Origin: Chinchilla lanigera
Taxonomy: Eukaryota > Chordata > Mammalia > Rodentia > Chinchillidae
Assembly (NCBI RefSeq): GCF_000276665.1
Contig: NW_004955460.1
Coordinates: 2,693,909 to 2,757,908 of the forward strand
Length of the DNA stretch: 64,000 nucleotides
Direction of reading: 5' to 3'
The notes under the pieces were generated by a model, which worked only from the letters and a program-made list of their open reading frames with translations, made no database searches and was not told where the DNA came from. A program made the translations under genes and the position numbers. Positions 23,835-37,079 of the stretch are shown here, in pieces. Every line of letters begins with the position of its first letter. The first letter of the stretch is position 1.

Positions 23835-23995
23835 CCCAGAAAAAAATATGAATTTGTTATTATCTCCAATTTATAATATGGAAACTGAGGGTTAGATAAG
23901 CAACTTGTCTAAAGCAGTCAATCTAGTGGGAATCAGAAACAGATTTAGAACCTAGTTGCATTTATCTTATGGGATTATATTTTCCTAATGTAGAG
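23835..23995 (-). mobile_element. MIR SINE, diverged
   Basis: 'atatggaaactgagggttagataagcaacttgtctaaagc' and 'aacagatttagaacctag' match the reversed MIR core and end blocks. Confidence 0.7.
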
Positions 23996-26900
23996 TACTT
24001 TCTAACCTAAATTTGTACAAATAGTCTGATAGGTAGAAAGATTTTTAAGAGAAGCACTTGGATTTTATTACAACCCTAGGAATCCTGGACATATCAGCAT
24101 CCCATTCATCTGCTCACATTTTTTTTTGAGCTCAGGGTCAGGCTAGTAATCAGGATCCACATGTGAGGGAGACTTGATTCCTCCCAAAGGGATCTTGTAG
24201 TCTCTGAACAAACAGAGACTTTAACAAAAATGTTCATTTGTCAGGTGAGAAGGATGAGAGGTGGCCATGGTGGGGAGAGAGGGCCACCAAGGGCTGACCC
24301 TATCAGAAAAGTTGCGAGGCTGGAACGGCCAGGTCTAAGTAACATGGGGTGTGCTCACAGTGAGACAGAAGAGTGTGCAGGCAGGGAAGTCCTTCCAGAT
24401 GAGGTGTGGACAATGCATAGTGTGTGGTGACTGCATCTACAGGAAGCCAGAGTGGCTGCACCAAGTCCCCGAACATCAGGAAATCACATTCTTCTTGATT
24501 TTTGATGTATCAACATATCATCTGCTTCATTACTTAATTAATTCTGTATTAAAATCAATTATTTAAAAATAGTGTAGGTTACAATTTAAAAATCCACAAC
24601 ATTGCTTTTTTAATGTGTTTATTTATTCTGAGACATTAAGCTTTTCAAAAAATTTATCTATGTATCTTATAAACCACGTGTCACATGCATGACAAAATGT
24701 GAACACCCCTGCCCAGAGGGTGGAGGTGAGAGTTTAGCTTGGTGATGCCTAAACAACTAGGGCTGTGGATTCCTGGACAGTGTGATGGGGTGTCCCCTGG
24801 TACCATGTATACACATGCACCTGCAAGCACTTCTGTTGGGAATTTTGCATGTTACTTCAGAATGGAAGGGTCCAAGGGGTCCTAGATAAGAGGTCAGGTC
24901 ATCTTGTTCCAGGAGTAGGTGGATCACATTGTGAGGGGTCCATTAAAGCACAAAAGAACAAATGCACATTCCACAGCTCTTCACCTTGTTTGGATTGCTA
25001 TAGGCAACCCTGGTGCACTGAATAGCCAGAGATACAATTTCAGGAACCTTTTCATCTTAGCAATAGGCAGACTGCACCAAAAGGTGTGCCTAGAGCTCCA
25101 GAAGCTGCAAATTGGCTATGTCGTATGAGCTGTGACTATATCAGCCCTCTACTGGCAGAAGGAAGAGATTGAATAAGCCCAGCAGGAAGCTGGAACAAAA
25201 AACACAACCCCAGAGGGCCAGGTCACTGCCCCTGGTGCACAAGTGCTCACTCCCCAACCTGCTGGCCAGTGCATGTGGAAGGAGCCAGAGAGTATGGCTG
25301 GCCCTGCTGGGAGGCGCTGGGAAGCCGGAACAGAGTCACTTTATTCAGATTCTCAACTCCACCTCTGAGGTTGCAGGTCTCATTAAGTGCTGTCCCTCAT
25401 CATGCCTAGAGAGAGAGCCAGACAACAAGGAATGCTTGTCCTCCATTGGCAGAAAAACTCCACTTAGAGGCCACAGTGCTTTCCTCAAAAGGCCAGAAGG
25501 AAGGGCAGACTGAAGAAAGGAAGAAAGAAAGAAGCACAGAAGGATGGATGGACACAAGGAAGAATGTGGCTGCTGCCTCAAATGTACCACTGCTTCAGCT
25601 CCAAATGCAGTAGCCAAGAGCTCATGTTAAATGGTGAGTAAATGAAAAGGTCAGCGTGTCCGAGACCCAATTACCCTCGGCCTGGCACACAGGAAAGGCC
25701 AATTAGTCCTCATTAGCTGGCTTTGCGGAGCTGTTTGAGAGCAGCTCTGGCCCCTCTAACCTCAGCTAAGCCTGAGTTCCAGGGCCCAAACATGCCACTG
25801 TGAACCTACTTTCCCAAGAATCAGGCTCACCTATAAATACTTGCTGGCTTGACCCAAGAGGAAAAAAGACTGTGGCCCAGAAGGATGGAACTGTTCTTAA
25901 AGCTTCTATTTTTGTCTGCAATCAGAATTCTCTTAACCACACAGATATTACCTGAATCAAGCCGTCACACTCCATGTCCCTTGCACACTCTCAATCACAG
26001 GTGCATACACCTGAACAGTCTTCTGAATTCAAATGACCTGACTCTGGCTAAGAAGCACGACCATGCTGACAGAGTGTCATTTAAATGCTGTAAATACAAT
26101 AAGAATTATAATAGAATTGCTCATACCTATTGTTTTGTATTGGTCTAGCAATCTATTAAAATCAGCGTGTAACTATCAACCTGAGGAAAGCTCTCTGATG
26201 TTCATACTTTGCCCCTCTAGGATACAAAGACAACATGGCCATAGTCAGCCCTCTGTAGACATGAAAGCTATGTTTTTGACACTTTTGTCCTATGTCAGCA
26301 ACCTTCCCTGCTTTCACATCAGTTGTCTTTTCCTGTATCTCTCACCTGCTTGGATCCCCAGAGTGAACCCCCATTTCCTTTTCCTCAGGACCTTTCTTGT
26401 GGTTGGGGACCAGCTCGTCGACACACAGCCACCCCAGCCTCATCACAAGTCAGCATTTCTCCAAATCTAACCCAGGGAGCAGCTGCTGCCACAATACCTG
26501 GGTACTAGCTGACAAATCAAATTCCTGGGCTCCACCAAGCAAATCCAAATTTCCAGGAGTAGAAAGCAAAAATAAGCATTCTGAATAAATGTCCCAGGAA
26601 TCCTTTGTGTAAGCATGTGTATGCACACAGAGAAAAACCACTGAGATAAAGTATTTGGCCTCGCAGAGTCATAAGAGACATTTGTAAACCACAAAGTCTT
26701 AGAGATTCCAGGACAATAATCTCAGAGTTAGCCTCCACTGGGAGATGAATAAACACGTTTGGATATTAGTGTCCCTGCCTCATGCAATTCTTAAGATCCA
26801 GTTATTGATGGCCACCTCCCTCCCTAAAGGCCAACAGGTAAGTAGAGAGGTTCAAATGGCTATGGCTGATCACACAAAGGCCAAGAAAATGAGATCATAC

Positions 26901-28975
26901 AGTAGTGGGTAGTAGAAGGGAGACTAGAAGGCGGGTGGAAAGGAGGGAGTCAGAGAAAAACTTATACTTGTTGATACTGATTTACTACAATTTTGGAACA
27001 TGTGCTATTCAGATGTCCCCACGGTGACAGAACTGGTGCAGCCTAAGTCCCAAGTTGAGTGCTGAATGGCCGCATGCTTGTGCCTTGCTAGTTTCCTTTG
27101 CCCTGAACGCACTAGGCTATACAAAATGGAATACACTTGAATGCACTCACTTCAGGAGCCTCGATGTCACTGGGAAGCTGGATCCTAACACCAGCACAAA
27201 CCATCCATGTACCTCAATTCTTCATGTCTTTGATGAAAGATTTTTCACAAGACACATAGGCTCTACTATATAGTATAGGTAGAGTTTACTGCAACATGGT
27301 AAATTTTCTGAGTGAAAGAGAATACCTTTCAAGCATGCAGTTTGGGCAAGCACCAAGATGGCAGTTGCACTGAATGAGGTCTCAGTTTGCATTACATGAT
27401 AAACTGGGTTTTTCAAGCTATATCCCTACCATCCTCTGAGGTCATTGCTTTATTATGAGGAAAATGGCCTGTGTTGACCTACTAGGTCCTTTTTTACTCT
27501 GTAGGTAGACATATTCCTTTTTGTTTGGGACTTTCAGGTTTGTCTGACCCCTCACTCATGGTCTTGACTTTGTACAGTCCCTGGGCCTTATCTTCTCTTA
27601 GGCTACATTTGAAAGTACAAGCATGTGTGTATGTTACCTATACACACTGACTAATGAAGGAAAAGAAAAATAATCACATATTCTTTGCTTTTCAAGTAGC
27701 CTTCAGTCACCTGTCTCAGACCAGCTAATGTCTAACTTTCTGCTTCACAGAGACATGAAGTTCTGTGTCCTTCAGAGATTGAGCTTTACCCGGGACACAA
27801 ATCAGTCTCCCATGGCTTAGTTAATTTTCCTTGCCCAGTGATCCATCTGAAGCTGGGCTGCACTATATGTTTATAGTTCAAGGTTCCCTTCATCTTTCTG
27901 ATCAGCCTTGCTTAGAAAGGAGCCTCATTCCAGTGGTGGTTATGCTTTCACCTTCCTTCTGTATTCCAGAACAGAAGAGGGAAAAGAAAGCAACACAGGG
28001 AAAACATCACTTGCATCAGGGACACAAAACTTCCCGTTGATTTCTAGCAATCTCTACTTCTCACTAATGAAGACATCAGAGTTAGCTACTTCCAGTTGTA
28101 ACGGTGTGTGTTAAATGTAGCTTTTATTTTTTAAATGGGGGCATTGTCTTGTTGAACAAAAGGGGGATGATATAGGTGCCGGATAGTTGGCCAGCAGTGT
28201 GTTTCCCTGGCTTAGGGATGTGCCCTTGCCTTCCCTGGAGGAAAGTAATATTTTTGTTATATGTATTTTCTTCTTAGTTCAATATCTTTTCAGTTATGAT
28301 ATGGAAAAGACCAATACTAAGGTCCATTTTCAATACTAAGTGCCCATTTTGGTGAAGCAATTGGATTAGAAAAAGATTTTATTTTTCAGCCTTATTGAAG
28401 CACGGTGTAGACACAGCTCCTAGAATTTATGAATCAGAAAATCCAGAGCATACTGCTACTTTCCTTACTGACCTGTAATATCTAAAGCCTTCCATCACAA
28501 AGCTGTTCCTCTAGATTTGGCGTAAACTGTTAGTGCAGAAGAAAGAGAATCCATGATTTAAATAATCCTTAAAATATGGTAACTATCATATTTCTTATCT
28601 GTGATTCAGTAATCTGTCTTCTGGCTCTGAGTAGCCATTCGCTGGACCCCTCCTACAACTCAGAGAAAACAATCTTATTTCCAGCCAATGAAGATTCATG
28701 TTGGGTTTAAGCCAATTCTTCTTTTCATCATAATGTCAGAGACTGAACAGAAATATCAGCATGCATTCATAGTATACAATATGTGCTTAATCAAGAATGG
28801 AAATTGGGGTGATATTGAAAATTCTCAGACAGTGCATCTAGATTGTGAGAATTCATGGAGATGATAGTCAGGAATTCTACTTCTAAGCAGTAAAGAGGAA
28901 GGGAGAGATGGGAGGAAGAAGCAAACAGTGCAAGAAAATAGGATGGATATTTCTTTTTGTTATCATAATGTAACC
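23996..28975. other. Long mostly unique non-coding stretch
   Basis: About 5 kb with almost no recognisable repeat. The frames (up to 135 codons at 26063-26470) overlap in several phases and contain no known domain. A GAAA/GGAA-rich patch lies at 25510-25560, and 25630-25830 is a candidate conserved element (listed separately). Confidence 0.5.
25630..25830. promoter_or_regulatory. Candidate conserved non-coding element
   Basis: A high-complexity, repeat-free stretch with two homeodomain-type ATTA cores close together ('ccaattagtcctcattagctgg', 25699-25720) and several GC-rich blocks unlike its AT-rich surroundings. This is inference from composition and motif density only. Confidence 0.25.
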
Positions 28976-29386
28976 ATCATATCAGTCACTTTCCCATCTC
29001 TGGGACAAAATACTAAAGATCCACAATTTACAGGAGGAAAGGCTTACTTTGGTTCATGTTGTGGGGGATTCAGTCCATCGTTCATTGGCTCCAAGGCAGA
29101 GACAGCATGGCGGAAGGGCGTTTCAAATGAAAGCTGTTCAACCCACGTCAGCCAGCAATCAGAGAAAGAGGAGTTAGGAAGAAGCCAGGGATAAGAATTC
29201 ACCCCTCCAGCTCATGACCCAGTGACTACCTCCAGTCAGGCTGCACCTCCTAACAGCAAATTCAGCCAGAAACTCACCAGTGGATTAAGGCACAGATGAG
29301 TATAGCACCGCATGACCTAATCACCCTCCAAAACTCCATCTCTAAACAAGGTTTTAGAGAGCATTTTAGATCTAAACTGCAACAAT
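28976..29386 (-). mobile_element. MaLR/ERVL-type solo LTR
   Basis: Plus-strand reading: 'cagtcactttcccatctctgggacaaaata', then the 'ttcagtccatcgttcattggctcc' block, 'gacagcatggcggaagggcg', and the end 'gcattttagatctaaactgcaaca'. Same family as the 31079, 35382, 40960 and 62032 copies. Confidence 0.85.
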
Positions 29387-29569
29387 CACCTTCATACCTA
29401 CTTTCAAGCTTTTTTGTTGCCATTCTTTTAACAGATGAGTAAGCAGCAGGTCAGAAATGTTCAATAAACTCCCAGAGGATGAAAATCAACCTCACCACTT
29501 GATCAGACCATTTCTCATGTAACTAAAGCTTTAAGATTAAAACTTCATTTTTGGTTCATTCTAAGAAAA

Positions 29570-30243
29570 TCCAGAAGACCAAGAATCAATCTGAAGATCT
29601 TAATAAAGAAAACAGTCTTGTAAATCTTCCACATAAAACCTGCGCACTACTATTTCTAAAAGCTTTATTCATAATATCCAAATATTTGTAGAAACCAAGA
29701 TACTCTTTTAATAGGCCAATGGCAAAACAATGATGCATTCATACAATGAAGTACTACTATTCAGCAATAAAAAATGAGCTATCAGGCCATGAAAAAGACC
29801 ATATTGCCAAGTGAAAGAAGCCAATGCAAACAGGCTTCATTCTGGATGATTTCAACTATGTGACATCTTGGAAAAGGCAAAACTATAGATTTAATAAAAA
29901 GATTGGTGGTTTCAGGAGTTGAAGTGGGAGAGGGAAGAAAAGGATTTTTTTTAGGGCAGTAAAACAGCTCTATGTGATACTTAAGCCGTGGATAAAAAAC
30001 ATCAAGCATTTGTCAAAATTCATAGAAATGTATAACATAACGATTGAATCCAAATGTAAAGTACAATATGGGTTTTCGTGGACAATAGTGTGACAGTGTT
30101 GGCACATCTGTTGTAACAAATGTACCCAAACAATACAACAGCAAATTACAGGGAAAATTAGAGAGGAGGAAATATGTGGGAACTCTATACTTCCTGAGCA
30201 ATTTTTCTAAAAACCTAAAACTGCTCTGAAAAATAATATCTAC
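29570..30243 (+). mobile_element. Old L1 3' end (L1M type)
   Basis: The ancient L1 tail blocks appear in order: 'acaatgaagtactactattcagcaataaaaa', 'gtgaaagaagccaatgc', 'ggtggtttcaggagttg', 'gttgtaacaaatgtacc' and the terminal 'aaacctaaaactgctctgaaaaata'. Strongly diverged. Confidence 0.85.
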
Positions 30244-30925
30244 AGAAAAAAGAAGTATCAGGCATGAGTTTTTCTTGGGTGGAAGACAAGGGAGTTTCAA
30301 GTTCTGCTGGTGAGCCTGTCTCAGAGAAGACGACTGCACAGAGCAAGGGACATTCATGGACATTCACCCACGCAGTCATGCGCCTGCCCCCAGCCATGGA
30401 GGTGGAGAGGCTGTGACCAAGCCCTGCTTACTCAGGAGGTTCCATAAGTGATGTGCAAAATCTGGAGGGAGGTCCACCCCTCTGATTTGGGGGTGGTTTG
30501 ACTAATATGTGACTAAGAATTTTCAAGGAAAGATGATCATATATAGCAGAGGCCTTATTGTCTATGCAAACCAGTAGCACTCACCTTGTAAAGTGTAACA
30601 TTTGGAGATTTGGGTGACTCATGCTCCCCTCACAGAATCTGTAGATGACTGGGCTTTCAGGTCATCACAAGGCACGTAGGCTGGCTTGCTGAGAAGTCGC
30701 GAGGGCTCCCACATCACGGCAGAAGAGAGGGGAGGAAGGCATCAGGAAGTGTTGGCTGAGCTAGGCTGTGAGCATGCAGACATGCTAATTCTTCTATCTG
30801 TTGTCTGAACGACATGGCAAATATGTGATTGTGGTGCCATCTTGTCCTATACAGCCACTCTAGAAACACTGTAAAAGAATACCAGTTAATACTAGAGATG
30901 GCTTAATATGCAAAGCTACAACCAG
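30244..30925. other. Unique non-coding stretch
   Basis: Nothing recognised; short frames only. Confidence 0.4.
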
Positions 30926-30929
30926 CCCC

Positions 30930-31045
30930 ACAAGGAAGATACCACTGACCTTCCAATTTTAAAGCTGTGGGGACCTGGGCTTAGGGAGGTGAGGTAGCAT
31001 GCCCTGTAGCACCCAGGCCAGGCACACTGAAAGTGGCAGTCTCTA
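30930..31045 (-). mobile_element. MIR SINE fragment
   Basis: 'accttccaattttaaagctgtggggacctgggcttagggaggtgaggtagcatgccc' fits the reversed MIR core with mutations. Confidence 0.45.
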
Positions 31046-31078
31046 AAGCTCATTTGTTTGGATTGATTGTTTTCCATA

Positions 31079-31510
31079 TATATTAGTCAGGTTTCCCGTC
31101 AATGGGACAAAATATCCAACACTCAAAAGTTAAAGGAATAGAAGTTCATTTTTGGCCCACGGTTCAGTCCACAGTTGGCTGGCTCCAAGGCAGAAACAGG
31201 ATGGCAGAAGGGCCTGGCAGAGGAAAGCTGTTCAACCATGGCAGGCTGGAAGTAGACAGCAATCAGGGGAGACACAGACAATAATACACCCTTGCAGGTC
31301 AGGCCCCTATGCCCATATGCCCCACCTTCTGACAGCACATTTGCCTTAAAGTTATCAATAGATTAAATCATTGATCTTCCAATTTTGTAGATGTGGGAAG
31401 TGTGACACTTAGAGAGTTAAGCGACTAATCTGTTGGTTGGATCCCCATGATCCAATCACCTTACAAACACATGAGACTTTGGGGGAACATTTTAGATCAT
31501 TATGGTTAGG
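31079..31510 (-). mobile_element. MaLR/ERVL-type solo LTR with MIR-like filler
   Basis: It begins 'tattagtcaggtttcccgtc', contains 'ggttcagtccacagttggctggctccaaggcagaaacagg', and ends 'ggaacattttagatcattatgg'. About 70 bp at 31373-31442 does not fit the LTR and looks like a MIR core; the LTR sequence resumes at 'catgatccaatcacc'. Confidence 0.85.
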
Positions 31511-31804
31511 ATGTCCAGTGGTCATTTAATCCTCTCTGGATTTACTTAGAGTTCTAAAGAAACAGTAACATTAATGCTTTTATTTTTTGAAGCTTTTCTT
31601 TGATCTGTTCTACTCCTTTATTTCATGAAGTTTCTCTCAGGCATCCAGAGTCTCTGGCTCAGAAGAACTGAGGCATTCCTTCCTTCTCTTGCCTTCCAGG
31701 TCTATTGGCATAATGCACGTCCCTCTACACTGATGTTAGAGACAGCAGATAGGGTATAAGCACAGAGGCATTGTCTCAATACTTGTCTACTCGAGTTCAG
31801 GACT

Positions 31805-32005
31805 GTATTTATCATTTACCATGGAAGGGCTTCCTGAGTGTGGGGCACTGTGCCAAGCATTTGTCCTGCACAATCACTCAGTCCTGAAAACCTTATGAAG
31901 AAAATGCCAATATCATTCCATTTTACAGTTGAGGAATGTACAGCTTGGAGGAGTTAAATGAACCCACACAGAGGCAAAGACTTGGCATTTGCTGAGATGA
32001 CATCT
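31805..32005 (-). mobile_element. MIR SINE
   Basis: 'ggcactgtgccaagcatttgtcc', 'ccattttacagttgaggaatgtacagc' and 'gttaaatgaacccac' are the successive reversed MIR blocks. One of the better-kept MIR copies here. Confidence 0.8.
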
Positions 32006-33635
32006 GTACCATCTCAGGCTCTTGAAGTCTCTGCATGTTAATATAATGTGGTGATTACTCAGCTGAAGTAGATCAAAAAAGAATCTGAGCATCTCCTATC
32101 ACAGATGCTTTGTGGTCTTTAGATGACATTACAGGACTAAATATGCCCCTGTTATGTCTGATTTCACCTAATGTTTCCCCAGTGGGAGCTTGAGCCTTCC
32201 ATACCAGACAACTGGTTTATATTCCCCAGGAACCATGGCTGATAATGGCTTTCCTTTAAATACCTCTGATTCTCTCATAACCACAAATCGTAGGATGTAT
32301 CAAATGGATGCACAAACTTCCTGCATAGTTGTTCTTTCCATTCCAGGCATGCTTCCTACCACAGAATGTTCTATATACACAGGCGTTGAGTCCTTTAAAA
32401 AGAGGAAATACTTCCTTCCCTCCCCATGTAATGTCATCTTCAAACCTAGTCAGTGTCATGAAAGGATTACATTCTTCTGTCCCTGCACACCATAGAGCCA
32501 GAGGGGAAGGAGACAACTAAAGCTCTTGGCTTGGCCTCAGCTCTGACCCTGCCAAGATCTTCCATCCAGGGCTGGTGGCCTCCACTTATGGTGCCCACAA
32601 CAAGCCTTTCTTCTTTGGAACCCTGGCCCTGAAATTCCCTGAGAGAAGTCTGTAGAAGGCAAAGAGGCGAGATGAGGCCAGGGGATTTTAGAAGACCAGC
32701 CCTGAAGGCACCAGGCTGCAGTTCTGAACTTCTTTTCCCAGATGGCATCTGATTCCAAAAGTGAACACATGAATTAACATTTCTGTTTGTGTTTTAGAGA
32801 CAAAAATGTTTCTAGCATTGTTTTGCTTTAACATTACTTTACGTATCAAAAGTGAAGATCAGATTGTCAGCATCTATGAAAGCCTGAATTAAGGAAATGC
32901 CTTTGATACGGACAAGGACTGCATTAGACTCTCCACCTAGATGTCTGGGCTACTGCAATCTAAGTACAATCTGATTGTGTTTACCTAAGTGCAACCTAAA
33001 TATTCTTTTCTGAAATACCATTACTGCAGCTGTCACTGGACCATTGCATTTATGTTACTGCTGTTAGTTTCACTGAATACAAACAAAATGAGTACCAGGA
33101 TATCAGTACCAAGATGAATACAGCTTTCTGCCCTAGACACATAAAATTTCACAGATATTGATGGCTGGATGGTAGTTGTTTTCTCCAGAAATCATGGTAA
33201 ACCTTGTGATGGATCAAGCAAGTCAAAGCTATAAAACAGTGATAACAAGCAGGTGCCTGCAAAGTTCTGGCAAGTCATGTAAATAAGAGGTTCAGGCTAA
33301 GTGTTAATCAGATCAGGACAGACAACACATCTCTTATAACAGGGGACCACTGCCAATCTTGCTGCCAGGAGCAGGACCACCTATAGGTGCAAGCCCAGTG
33401 AAAAACGAAAGGCAATTGCAGAGTATTTAGACTGAGCCTATGGCTTTTCTATGTGTCTGTACCTGTCACAGCCTAGTGAAACCAGCTCTGTCCAGGTGTT
33501 GGGGTAAAGAGTTTGTTAGAAAGCTGTGGTCATATGGCTAGATGCAGGGTTGGGTCCTAACACATCTTCTTTTCCCTTTTTCCTGCTGTAAAATGGGATA
33601 TTTCTTCCAACCATGACATTTAACCTTTTTATTTT
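32006..33635. other. Unique non-coding stretch
   Basis: Frames of 63-101 codons at 32190-32770 overlap on both strands without a domain. No repeat recognised. Confidence 0.45.
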
Positions 33636-34870
33636 TTCATTACATTTTATTTAACTTTTTAAAATTTTAGTATAATTTCTATTTAAAAATAGCCATACAT
33701 TGTTTTTAAACATGCCAAATAATTAATTGCATTTCAAACACAGTGAAAATAATATACAGACATCCAAGCATATCTAAACCTAGGTATAACAAATTTTGAC
33801 ATTTTGACATATTCTTTTATATTTGTTTATTTGTTGTAGGAAAAATGTTGCAGATATATTTAGAATGGCTCTCAGTAATCCTTTTCTTTCTTCCCCAGAA
33901 TTAACCACAACCTTGATATTTTTATAAGTTCTAATTGACAGCTTTGTGTTTTGGTACTTAAGTAATATATAGCATTATTTTATTTTCCTTCTCAAAATTT
34001 GCTAAAATCATAGGATATAGTTGCTATTTTTAAAAATCCCAATATTTTCAGATGATAACTGTATTGATACATGTAGATCTGATATTTACTTTAGTTGCTA
34101 TTTAGTAAGCCCTGTATCCATGTAGGATAATTTATCTCAATCTGGCATATGAGTCTTTGTATTTCTTTCTGATTTTTGGTAAGCTACAATGAAGATTGTG
34201 GCATATGGGTCTTGGTGCATATGGGGACATTTCCCAAGGATATGAACCTGGATTTCAATCTGATCATCCTCAAGTTAGGAGTAGCCTGATCATAACCTTT
34301 ATCAGGGCTGTGGAACTCACACTCCCACAATCTATTTGAGAGTTCCCCAATTTCACATCCTCTCTCACACTTACGATGAGATCTTTTTTTGCAAAACTGT
34401 TGAGTATAAAGACACATTTCATTGTTGATCTAGCATTTATTTCTCTATCACTGAGATTGTGTGTTTTTTCATATTTATTAGCCATAAGGGTTTTCTATTT
34501 TGCTGAACACTTACTTATATCCTATGTCATTTATGAAAAAAAATATATGCTTGTCTTTCTTTCATGAGGAAGTTATTTATACTTGTCATATTGGTTGAGT
34601 ATGACAAATATCTTCTCTTAGGCTGTGGTTTGTTTTTTTGCTTGGTTTGGATTGCCTTTTGTTATAAAGAAAATTTTAATTTTAATGTAGTTAAATTTAT
34701 CAATCTTTGTTTGTGTAGTTTGTGGTCTATGTATCTTGTTCAGAGAAACCTTCTGTATTCCAAGTTTATAAAGACATTATACAGTATATGCTTCTACAAC
34801 ATTTCAAAGTTTTACCCTTCATATTTGTGACTTTAATTATCCAGGAATATAATCTTTTGTAGAGTGTGAA
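33636..34870 (-). mobile_element. Old L1 LINE, 3'UTR and ORF2 end, minus strand
   Basis: Plus-strand reading shows reversed ancient L1 3'UTR ('ttgacattttgacatattc', 'ttccccagaattaaccacaaccttgatat'). It continues through 'gtgtgttttttcatatttattagcc' and 'cttctcttaggctgtggttt', to 'gttcagagaaaccttctg'. Diverged; 5' limit fuzzy. Confidence 0.75.
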
Positions 34871-35381
34871 TAGGGTTCTAACTTTCTGTTTTTCCAAATG
34901 AAGTTTGCTCAGGATTCTTTAATTGATAGTACATTTTGTCTCCACTTCAATGTCATGCTACTTCTGTCAGGTATCAAGTTTGCATGCTGTCATTCACCAC
35001 ATAAAGTGGGGAATGAATTCTGACAAATATGTCATTCAGCTATTCTCACCATTGTGAACACATATAGCACAAATTTATCATCAATTAAGATCATGATGCT
35101 ATCACCAGGTAATGTAATCTTATGGAGCCACCATCATGTATGTGGCCAGTAAATGACCAAAACTTTGTTATGGAATCCATGACTATATAGGCAAGTAGTC
35201 TTGGGTCAGTCTATTTGTCTAGTCCTGCACTATTATAAGGCTTTTAATTTCCATAACTTGCTTACAAATATTGATGCCTAAAAGGGAAAATTCACAGTTA
35301 TATTCATTAGAATGGTTTAGGGTACAGTTAGCAAGGGTATATGAAGTGAATCATACAATAAGTAGTCTGAAGGAAAATGCC
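34871..35381. other. Unique non-coding stretch
   Basis: Possibly residual L1 at the start; otherwise nothing recognised. Confidence 0.35.
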
Positions 35382-35817
35382 TGTATTGGTTAGCTTTTCA
35401 TTGCTGTGACAAAATACCTGGGAGCAACAAGAAAGTTTTATCTTTGCTCATGGTTTCAGACGTTTCAGTCCACGGTCAGCTGGAGCCATTGCTTTTAGAC
35501 TTTGGTGGGGCAGAAACATCATGGCAGAAGATGTGGCAGAAGAAAGCTACTCACATCAAGGCAACCAAGAAGCACAGAGAGGGGAAGAGTCAGAGAGAAA
35601 GAGGCTGGTGACAAGATATAATCTCCAAGATCTCCAATGCCAAGCCAACTAGAACTCACTTTCTTGGTTTCCATCATATCTCAATAATGCCATCAAGTTA
35701 TGCATCCATCCATGTATTAAGCCATCAATGAAGTTAGAGCCCTCATGATCCAGACACCTGTCAAAAGTGCTCTACCTCCACCCTCTAAACACTTGAACCT
35801 TCTGGGTCCAAACTATA
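35382..35817 (-). mobile_element. MaLR/ERVL-type solo LTR
   Basis: It begins TGTATTGGTTAGCTTTTCATTGCTGTGACAAAATACC-like and carries 'gtttcagtccacggtcagctgg', 'gcagaaacatcatggcagaag', 'cctcatgatccagacacc', and 'ccttctgggtccaaacta' at the end. Close to the family consensus as I remember it, with both ends recognisable. Confidence 0.9.
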
Positions 35818-35899
35818 GGTACTGAGGTTTCAAGTATCACCACCTTTGAAGTCACACTCAAAGACAGAAAGAGATGTGGAGGCTGAAAGTCACTTTTCC

Positions 35900-36115
35900 T
35901 TCCTTTTTCTTCCTGTACTAAGGACTGAATCTAGGCCTTTTGCACTGAGCCCTGCAGAGCCCTCGGCATTGTCAGAACCCCATCCCCCTTTTAATAGTTT
36001 GCAGCAGGAACTTGTTAAGTCACCAACTTGCCTAAGCTGAGCTCAAACATTTGAACCTCCTGCTTCAGCCTCCAGAACACTGAGGTTACAGGCATATACC
36101 GTGACATCTGGTTCT
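35900..36115 (-). mobile_element. B1-dID dimeric SINE, diverged
   Basis: The ID half ('ctaaggactgaatctaggccttttgcactgagc') and the B1 half end ('cctcctgcttcagcctcc ... gaggttacaggcatat') are clear. The linker and the middle of the B1 half are scrambled or expanded. Confidence 0.7.
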
Positions 36116-36554
36116 TTTTTCAGATGCTTAACTAAGGATTGCTCCTTTGTAGCATTGCCTAGTTTTAGGTAACATAGAAAGCCAAAAATCACTGCCTGGA
36201 AAGGAAAATGAGATCATATGAACTGGTTTACTATTGTAGATTTAGCTGTCTGTCTATGTAATTCTATTTTGAATTTATACATATTTTATCCCATACATTC
36301 TATGACGTTACACATATGAAGACTCAAAACTTCTATCTTCCTGGCAGATGTTTTCTTTCATTCTCATGTAAAAGTGTATTTTGGATTTTCTTTGTTTTTA
36401 TCAGTAATAATTCTTTTCTGTCCTAAAGATTATTCTGCCTAGCATTAATATTGATATGCTAGGTATTTAATCAATGTTTTTCTGTTTCCTTCTTCTTCTT
36501 TCTCTTCTTTCAAAATATAATTCTTTTTAATTTGCATATTTATCTTGTACATTT

Positions 36555-36958
36555 CAGTGAGAGTAGGTTCTGTGTTATACTGTGGATGTAACCAGCTTCA
36601 GCAAATCAACTACTTAATGCAACAAAGATTTATTTCACTCTTCAGCTGTATGTCTCCCTAAGGTCCATGAGAGCTTGCTACATTCTGTCTTTACCTTAAG
36701 GTCTAGAGCAGCCACTTGCAACATTGCTGGAGGTGGTAGCAGATGGAAAGAAAAATTGATATTTCATGTACTGTTATTGTTTCTGCCTCAAAATGGCTCA
36801 CCACACTTTCAGCTCACATACAACTGGTCATAACAAGTTATATAACCATAACTGACTCCCAAGGGAGAGGCAGGAGAAATCCAAATCATGAGCCCAGAAT
36901 GAAGTTAAGAAATATTTAGGGGTCAGCATTGATAACTGTCATAACAGGTATTTAGATC
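36555..36958 (-). mobile_element. Old LTR-like interspersed repeat
   Basis: 'gcttcagcaaatcaac ... atgcaacaaagatttatttcac' with 'tctgcctc ... ttcagctcacatacaactggtcataacaag' and 'ataactgactcccaaggg' follows the layout of an ancient mammalian LTR in reverse complement. I cannot give its subfamily with confidence. Confidence 0.55.
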
Positions 36959-37079
36959 ATTAAAATAAAATTTAAACAGAGTCTCTGTTAATTGATTGTT
37001 TATATATTTACTATGATTACTGATATATGGACTAATTTGTGTTTCTTATTTATTGTTCTTTTTTTCATTTATATCCCTT

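Noticed and set aside
25169..25617. 114- and 90-codon overlapping frames
   Set aside because: No domain, opposing strands over the same DNA, no splice or promoter context.
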